A stretch of DNA of 64,000 bases from Plantago ovata (Eukaryota; Streptophyta; Magnoliopsida; Lamiales; Plantaginaceae), in NCBI GenBank assembly GCA_028274465.1, contig CM051458.1, positions 102,874,855-102,938,854 of the forward strand, written 5' to 3'. Position 1 is the first letter of the stretch; each line of letters begins with the position of its first letter. Of the stretch, positions 57,576 to 64,000 are shown piece by piece. The notes below the pieces were generated by a model. That model made no database searches. It had not been told where the DNA came from and saw nothing but the letters and a program-made list of their open reading frames with translations. Both the position numbers and the translations under genes were made by a program.

Positions 57576-57989
57576 GATTGCAGAGACAAAACCTGAAAAA
57601 TTCCGGTAGTAAACACCCATCAATAACGCCCATTTCAAATTCAATGACTCTCAACAAACAATTGAAGTCAATAATCTTCGAAACAAACAATGGCACGTAA
57701 GCCTCATGATCTTCCTAGAGTAATTCTCGGTCTCAAAATACGCATCTACAACAAGGGGCATTTTAGCAACCTAAATTCAATCATCAAGCTAAAAACCCTC
57801 ACCACAGTACTACCAGCTGCTATAAGCTCTCAATTGGTGATTGAATTAGCAAACCAACAAAATCAAAAACAAACACAGCGTGGGTATATGATAGATCCAC
57901 TGAAATACAAATTCGCTAAGACGACGAGCAGTAAAATTGTGTACAACAGAGTGAGAAACAAATCAGTAACCACTAACCTTTCCGAGATT

Positions 57990-59060
57990 AGATAGGTAAA
58001 CTGCAAATTTTTGGGCACAACATATATCCAGATCTAATACATCCCTAAAGCAGGTGCATGTTAGCAAACCTATCTACAACATTGCCAATCAAATAGTACT
58101 ATAAGTCTTCCAAAGTGTACAGGTAATGAAGTAGTGCTGAAAACCAAAAACACCAAAATACAACTCTTCGGTTGTAAAAATGCACACCCTATACCTAGGA
58201 TTGTGAACTGAGCAAACTTTAGGTGTAAAGTGCAAACATTTCACTTTGCCAAGCTAATTACTAATTCCCAGCCCCTGTAAGAATGTAATTCATAAGATCT
58301 AATTCTACTTCACAGCCCTAACCATAGTCGAACACTGTACTGTATCAAAATACGAGACTAGAAATAAGACACACTAATTGCTAATGAGTCGGTGTAAGCA
58401 TTTCGCATGCCAAACTAATTGCTAATTCCCCAACCCCTGGAAGTATGTAATCATTAGATCTAACAACCCTAACCCTAGTAAAACAATGTACTGCAGCAAA
58501 AAACGAGACTAGACATAAGAATGCACATTTATGTGGAGATGATAGGTTTATCAGTATCGTATAGACGAAGAGAAATTATACATAAATGTAGCAAAAAACT
58601 TAAGTCACTAATGATCTAATCTACCTATATCACAGCTCGAGATTTGATAGGCTAAACTGCAACTTATTGGGCACAATATATACAGATCATGCATCTCTAA
58701 AGCAGGGGTATATTAGCAATCCTGCCTAGCATTGCCATGAAATACTACAATAACACTGGCAGTATACGGTATACCTAGAATTAAAGTGCAAACATTTGGC
58801 CATGCCAAGCTAATTGCTAATTCCGAATCTATGGAACTGCAAGTATATAATGCATAAGATCTAATTCTACTTCACAGCGCTAACCCTAGTCTAACACTAC
58901 TGTAGCAGAACACGAGACTAGAACTAAGACACAAGTCTAACAAACACTGGAAAATGGACAGCAATAAATTATCTAATCGAGAGAACTACTACCCTTTCCC
59001 AGAGTAGAAAGTAGAAACGCCTAAAACAGGGGCATATTAGCAAACCTAGCTAGCATTGCC
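57990..59060. repeat. Degenerate direct repeats of F-box leader sequence
   Basis: GGTAAACTGCAAATTTTTGG, then CCCTAAAGCAGGTGCATGTT, at 57993, a decayed version at about 58655 (GGCTAAACTGCAACTTATTG) and a shorter one at 59018 (AAAACAGGGGCATATTAGCA). They match each other and 49523 near the 47-kb gene. Between them CTTCACAGC.CTAACCCTAGT words also repeat. Successive partial duplications of one leader; no coding sequence. Confidence 0.65.
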
Positions 59061-59069
59061 AATCAAATA

Positions 59070-59790
59070 GTAGTAGTAGAATAACTCTTCCTAAAAACAA
59101 GTAGTTTAATCAAAGGAAAATCATTGCTTTACTTGAAATCAAAGTCCTAAACACAGTGCCAGCAGCAATTACCTCTCGAATTTGTTGTTAGGTACGAAAA
59201 CAATAACATCATAAAACTTTTTTGGACAGAATGCTGAACTGCTTAGACAGCAAGGACAAATATGTATACGAAATTGAGAAATGGACAGCTCAATCAAGTA
59301 AGAGCTTCCAGAGGAAAACTGCTGCATAGTAAGAGATTATAAAAATCCTGGAAAATCGGATATAAGCTGCACCAATTAATTCTCTAAAAAGTGAATTCTT
59401 AGGAAAAAAAAAAAAAACACCAACAAATATTCCGAGACCTAGGTCTCTGAAGCCTGAACTTCGAGTCCCTTTCTGGACTTTCGCATCGTTTCACGCCTAT
59501 GACCCTGAACGCGACTCAGGCCGACTCAATATCTACTGGAAGATCAATACAAGAGGATTTCATATTTAGTTCTGATAAACGTACATGGAAGCGGATCGAG
59601 TATTGGGATGATTGGTTAATTGTTCTTGTTGTTTTGGTTTATACTTGATTGGACTTGTGGATTGCTAGTTTTAGAGGTATTTGTAATATCAAAGTGTATG
59701 TCATACGCCAAATTCTATTTCTAGGGGGTGAAAAAGTTTCCTACCAAACGCTCATATATATTCAACTCTGACAAAATGCCTGCCCTCTTA
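59070..59790. other. Intergenic region, no gene recognised
   Basis: Contains a GC-richer stretch at 59430-59530 (CGAGTCCCTTTCTGGACTTT and following) of unknown origin. No frames or repeats I can assign. Confidence 0.3.
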
Positions 59791-59799
59791 GGACTAATT

Positions 59800-60235
59800 T
59801 AAAAATTATCCCTATTACTCAATCAATTACATTTTAATACCAAATAGCGTTGACCGGACCTTTACATAAATGTCATTATCCCAAAACTCCCAAACCAAAC
59901 AAGCCTTATCCCTTAAATAATTTAATATTTTTTTTCCGTTTTCTTTTTTTTTATCTATTTTTTAAAGCTCCGATTTGGAGCTGGTAATAAGCTCCGGTCG
60001 GGAGCTTACAGCTCCGATTAGGAGCTCTGTAGTCGGAGCTCCGGCCAAGACCATGGATATGAATTTTTTTTTTAATTTTTTTTTTCTTTTCCTTTTCTTT
60101 TTTCCTTTTTTTTTTTTTTTAAATAGTAAGGGTTGTTTGGCTGAAATAAAATCTGAAAAAGGAACAGTACTTAAAGCGCCATTTGATCAAACTCGTGGAC
60201 CAAATTGCAATTGATTGAATAGTGTGTACTATTTT
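59800..60235. mobile_element. Foldback element with GAGCTCCG core, small copy
   Basis: CAATCAATTACATTTTAATA, then CCAAATAGCG, at 59823 pairs with the reverse complement of TTGGACCAAATTGCAATTGA-like sequence at 60196-60219. Inward, CCAAACCAAACAAGCCTT (59889) pairs with AAGGGTTGTTTGGCTG (60128). The core at 59966-60043 has four or five AGCTCCGATTTGGAGCT-like palindromes between T-rich runs. The AATTACATTTTA...GTTGACC end is shared with the 8.5-kb element. Confidence 0.65.
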
Positions 60236-60249
60236 ATAATTAGTTGATC

Positions 60250-61270
60250 GATTAATTGGGAATATGATAGATCCACAGATATACAAATTCGCTAGGACGA
60301 CGAGCAGTAAAAATCTGTATAAAAGTGTGAGAAATCAATTAGTAACCACTAACCTTTCCGACGAAATCGCCGCAAGTCCGTCCAGCTTTCTTCTTCAAAT
60401 TCAAATTTAGGAGTGTCTCATGACTCTCATCATCTCATTTGTGGCTTGTTGTACATAGCAATTACTGTTACGATCAGTGATGGGTCTTCATAGTATCTGT
60501 GCATGTGCTTCCTTACCCGATTATGCGGGACCATTTGGTATTGGGTTTTCCATGGTTTGCAGAGTCGAGTCCCATGATGGTTGATGCGAGATCTTTAGAA
60601 TAATAGAATTACCCCTATGAGCGAGGACTTGAATTTGTGGATGTTGATCGTTCACATTTATTTAATAGGAATCGCGTCGCGTGTGAAGTGTAATCATGTA
60701 AAATATTATTGTTTTATTAAATAATATATTGAAATAAATGGAGTGAATATATAATCTTCACATAATGACTTCAAACGTAATATAAAAATAACTAATTGAG
60801 TAATTAAACTTAATATAAATGGTGTGCTATAAATGTATATAGTTTTTGTAGTTATGCAATTAATAGTTTTGAATTGAACTATATTAGACATACGAAAAGT
60901 ATTCTGCCGATGAGTTAAGAGTACCATCAGATACATCTCTAGACTTTGGAAACATTCAACTTCAATATCTGTAATGCATCTTTTTCACATGTTAATTGGT
61001 ATTCTTCATCAGTTGAATATATTGTCAACTGCTTCATATAAACATTCTAGTTTCATAATATGATGTTTTTAGTTTTTTTATCGTATGGTTTAAGAATAAT
61101 TTAAAGTCAAAATGACCATCGAAAAAGTCAACAAAATCAAGTGTTACATTTATTATTGGACGAAGGAAGTATGTCTTTTTTTATAAGAACATATCATGAT
61201 TATTTTTAAAATTAAGTATAATACGTCTTACAACTTTATGTTAAAAAATAAAAATTTAATAAGAGAATAA
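60250..61270. other. Intergenic region, F-box leader remnant and MITE end
   Basis: 60280-60400 repeats the leader-like ATTCGCTAGGACGACGAGCA, then AACCTTTCCGACG, sequence also at 57905-57990. A partial MITE right end (GGACGAAGGAAGTA) lies at 61157. No gene. Confidence 0.4.
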
Positions 61271-61274
61271 ATAA

Positions 61275-61450
61275 AAAAAAATTACATCAATAAGATTCGA
61301 ACCCAACACCTTCAACTAAAATAATGATACATATAATAAAGAAAAATCACGCCAACAAAATTCGAGCCAAACACCTTCAATAAAAATAATAATAAAAATC
61401 ATGGAGAAAAATCACGCCAACAAGATTCGACCCTACATCTTTTAATTAAC
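61275..61450. repeat. Three imperfect tandem units with AGATTCGAACCC
   Basis: AAAAATCACGCCAACAAGATTCGACCC-like units at about 61277, 61340 and 61405, each followed by ACACCTTCAA and AAAATAATAA-like sequence. Period about 60-65 bases. The TTCGAA motif recalls a tRNA B box, but no A box is placed correctly. Confidence 0.6.
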
Positions 61451-61689
61451 TAATGACACATGTACGCACCAGATTGAAATTGAATGAGCAAGATCAACGG
61501 ATTAAAATTGATTGGTAGGTCAATCAATTGGGTAAATCAACCGAATTATTATATTACTTTAATCAATTGGGTAGAGAGCAAGATCAGAGAACGAGAGTTG
61601 TGTCATCTTGATTATGTCGTCAATGCCTTTAATGCAAAACACCGGGATCCAATTTTAGCTACTTGAGTTGGGCTTCGCCATTTATTGCA

Positions 61690-62567
61690 ATTAGACAGAG
61701 TGATTGCACATGGTATGGTTCGAGCAGTGGTGGACACCGGAGCTAGTTTGAATTTTCTCTATTGCGGTGGCTCAGCGACTGGGATTAGGTGAGGCGTTAC
61801 AAGGGAGAGATCGAAGTGTAGTGACGGCTTGTGCGAATATTCTTCCTCATGACAAGGTATACAATGATATTGTTATTACTATTCAGCATATTCAATTTAT
61901 GTTGGATGTTGTACATGTGTTGTCTGGTTTAGAGGTAGAATTAGTTTTGGGTATGTCGTGGTTAGCTGGAATTGGTGGAGTTCACGTTGACTTTGGCCAC
62001 CATATTATGATGCTACAATGTCGAGGGAGACCTTTGAGTTTAACGGAGTTGGGTATTAGGGAGGAAGATGGTGACCATGAAGTCGAAGACCGAGGGTCAA
62101 TGCACCTAAGTGAAGAGGAAGATCCCGAGGAGGACCCGAATTGGAAATCTATGGAGGATGTGGTTTCTGATAAAAAAGACAAAGGAGTGATGATTGAAGA
62201 AAAGGAACAAGCTTCGTTAGTCAAGCCAGTTAAGCGCAGGATACGAGCAATTCGATCAGTGGATTTTGTCAATCTTCGAGGACCCAAGTTGGTATCTCGA
62301 TATGGACTTTCGAGGAATGGAAACTTTCGCAAGCAACCCGCGGTTTACATAGAAGAAGTATTTGATAGTTCATTTGACAGAGTTTTGGAGGACATCTTAA
62401 AGTGGGAGGATGTTCATTCCAACAACATTGCGCCTGAAGAACATATTGCCGCAAGGGACTATGAGGTGGAAGTTTAATTACGAGCTCACGCCGGCTGAAT
62501 GAGAGTTGCTGCACCGGAAGAGGCATGAATCTTGAGGACAAGATTCATTTCGAGGGGGCGGTACTGT
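61690..62567 (+). mobile_element. LTR retrotransposon remnant: aspartic protease, no reverse transcriptase
   Basis: HGMVRAVVDTGASLNFL (active-site Asp codon at 61733) continues, after a one-base frame change, into AVAQRLGLGEALQGRDRSVV and then FMLDVVHVLSGLEVELVLGM, SWL and VHVDFGHHIMML. This is the retropepsin domain of Ty3/gypsy-type pol. The following 140 codons to the stop at 62477 are charged and show no RT, RNase H or integrase motif. GACAAGATTCATTTCGAGGG, then GGGCGG, resembles the end of pol and a polypurine tract, and TGTTAGGAACTC at 62568 could be an LTR start. An internally deleted element. Confidence 0.65.
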
Positions 62568-63070
62568 TAGGAACTCGAGCTCATCATCTTCTCTATTTAA
62601 TTATTTATTATGTTATTTACTTATTTAGTTGAGTATTGGCCAATAAGTTAGGGTTTATGGATTGTTTTCTAAAACACTCCAATAGCTGGGTTTTGCCCAT
62701 AGTTAGTAATAAGGCATGTTAGTATTTTCTTAGCCCGTAAGTTTATTTCTTAGGTAGCAAGTCAGTCTTTTACTATTTAAGCCCTGCAACTCATTCACTT
62801 TTATTTTATGCGATGAATTAGTTGGTTAAAGTGTTATGTGGAACCGGCCTCTTTAGGCTCTAGTTTTCTCTTTAGGCGACCGTCTCATTAGACGTAAAAG
62901 GTACTGGATAGCGATGTGTTGTTGCACCATTGTTAGCCACCCCAGAGGTCAGTAATTGTCTTTACCGCGATTGTCTTCGTCCACGTCAGGTTATTGCTAT
63001 TCTTTTGTAGTAGGTTTTAGTTATTATTGTGCTTTATTGTTTGTTTTTTCTGTTTGCCACCTGTGAATAT
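62568..63070 (+). repeat. Candidate 3' LTR
   Basis: Starts TGTTAGGAACTCGAGC directly after a purine-rich GAGGGGGCGG tract, as LTRs do. A right border (CA) and a matching 5' LTR were not found in the window, so the extent is a guess. Confidence 0.35.
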
Positions 63071-63287
63071 GAGTAGGGTTATAACTTCGATTAGTCTTTT
63101 AACTATCTTTATAGTATTGGGCTTTTTGGGACCTATTATTTGAATTAAGTCACATAACAAAAGAACTAATTAATTTATACACTGGAAAATAGTTAGCCAA
63201 TCGACATAAAGTCTCAACGTCAAAATGTTAGTAAGCATACAATTTTTCTTCAATTTGATTCCATTCAAATTTACAAAACACACCAGA

Positions 63288-64000
63288 TCAGCAAATGCAG
63301 TTGCTCTTCAGAAAATGCAAATATTGACGGACAACACTTTCTGGAACAGCCAAGCTAACTTTCACCGCATCTTTCTTATCACTCACTGGCAGTAACATAC
63401 AATACTTGTCACAACAAACCGGTCCAACATGAGCCGGCTTCCCCATACCAAAGTCAACGCTCTCCAGGCCTAACCTTGACCACTGAGTCAAAATCAACAC
63501 GCCGACCGAGTCAACACTCATTCGATTTGTACTCACTGCTCCCACGACTTCTCGCACGTACTCTTCCCCGACTCGTTCTTTCGCCTTCCTAACTAGTTGA
63601 GTCGCATAATTCAAACCATTGACACTCAAGTCCCTAACATTCGTTTGCGCACAACCCAAGACAAATGCATTCCCATAGTAACCGCCGGGTAGACTCGGTT
63701 TGACCCGTTTCCGTATATTTACACTGAACACCAGCTTCACTATTTGATTACAAGGTAAGTTTAGTGCCTTGACCCAACATCTCCAAACATGAGCCGAAAT
63801 GACATCAAAGGACGTGCAATAAGTACATTTAACCACTTTCTTCAACTCATTGATCCTCACTTTACTAAAAGTGATAGATGTCGGAATTAGCCTCTCTTGT
63901 TCATAACGTGACATAAAACCACCAACATCTTGAACACATTTAAACTCAGGATGATCATGACTCGTTAACTCACCACCACCACCAACATCTAAAAGATGAC
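63288..64000 (-). CDS. BAHD acyltransferase, C-terminal part (runs off the right edge)
   Basis: An open frame from the window edge to the stop at 63288 (about 237 codons), reading HLLDVGGGGELTSHDHPEFK, CVQDVGGFMSRYEQERLIPT and on. Visible BAHD features: KVRINELKKVVKC, the FDVISAHVWRCWVKAL helix, FSVNIRKRVKPSLPGGYYGN, AFVLGCAQT, LILTQWSRLGLESVDFGMGK, and a C-terminal KVSLAVPESVVRQYLHFL. BAHD enzymes transfer acyl groups from acyl-CoA to alcohols or amines. The structural DFGWG motif reads DFGMG here. The catalytic HXXXD motif would lie off the edge. Substrate cannot be predicted. An initiator ATG at 63914 is internal, not the real start. Confidence 0.88.
   Translation of the reverse strand, partial: HLLDVGGGGELTSHDHPEFKCVQDVGGFMSRYEQERLIPTSITFSKVRINELKKVVKCTYCTSFDVISAHVWRCWVKALNLPCNQIVKLVFSVNIRKRVKPSLPGGYYGNAFVLGCAQTNVRDLSVNGLNYATQLVRKAKERVGEEYVREVVGAVSTNRMSVDSVGVLILTQWSRLGLESVDFGMGKPAHVGPVCCDKYCMLLPVSDKKDAVKVSLAVPESVVRQYLHFLKSNCIC

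Noticed and set aside
57690..57995. ORF MARKPHDLPRVILG... on the plus strand
   Set aside because: Lies antisense in the F-box 5' leader region, with low complexity and no homologue known to me.
61290..61445. tRNA or SINE suggested by GATTCGAACC
   Set aside because: No A box, no cloverleaf and no A-rich tail at the proper distance.
1..64000. CRISPR arrays, rRNA, bacterial operons, viral genomes
   Set aside because: None seen; the regular repeats are minisatellites or inverted-repeat elements and all genes are plant-type with introns.

Overview
The window is nuclear DNA from a flowering plant, most likely a eudicot. It has spliced genes with GT-AG introns, AT-rich intergenic DNA full of small inverted-repeat elements, and plant-only families: ELIP, FBD-type F-box, S-protein homologue and BAHD. 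No species can be named from the sequence alone.

Layout. 1-8 kb: F-box/FBD debris. Three truncated minus-strand copies, each next to a 45-50 bp palindrome, are followed by a nearly full-length but broken F-box/LRR/FBD gene (4667-7196). 8.5-9.4 kb: a foldback element with a core of GAGCTCCGATCGGAGCT-like palindromes. 10.5-10.9 kb: a truncated ELIP. 12.0-14.6 kb: an intact seven-exon DUF1499 gene (+). 15.1-18.3 kb: the gene for 20S proteasome subunit beta-6 (PBF1 type, minus), convergent with DUF1499. 19-20.2 kb: nested inverted-repeat elements. 21-40.5 kb: a tandem array of early light-induced protein (ELIP) genes, all on the minus strand. Four are intact, two are frameshifted and one is a short relic. 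F-box relics interleave with them, and an S-protein homologue sits at 31.3 kb. 41.5-42.5 kb: another foldback element. 42.6-44.1 kb: gene relics. 44.1-57.6 kb: four tandem F-box/LRR/FBD genes (minus), one broken and three intact. 59.8-62.6 kb: a foldback element and a retrotransposon protease remnant. 63.3 kb to the edge: the C-terminal part of a BAHD acyltransferase (minus).

ELIPs are thylakoid three-helix proteins of the LHC superfamily that bind pigments under light stress or desiccation. The copies fall into a long-linker type (A, B, D, F) and a short-linker type (C, E, G). They alternate B-C and D-E, as expected from duplication of a pair. Each ELIP promoter shares a module (GTGGATATTTTGGCATCCACGTA, then ATATGGCCCGTTAAA). 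Just upstream of it lies F-box intron and exon sequence, so the duplicated unit was ELIP plus a truncated F-box gene. Tandem ELIP expansion has been reported in desiccation-tolerant plants; whether this is such a plant cannot be decided here.

All exon boundaries were read by eye from splice signals and paralogue comparison, without tools.
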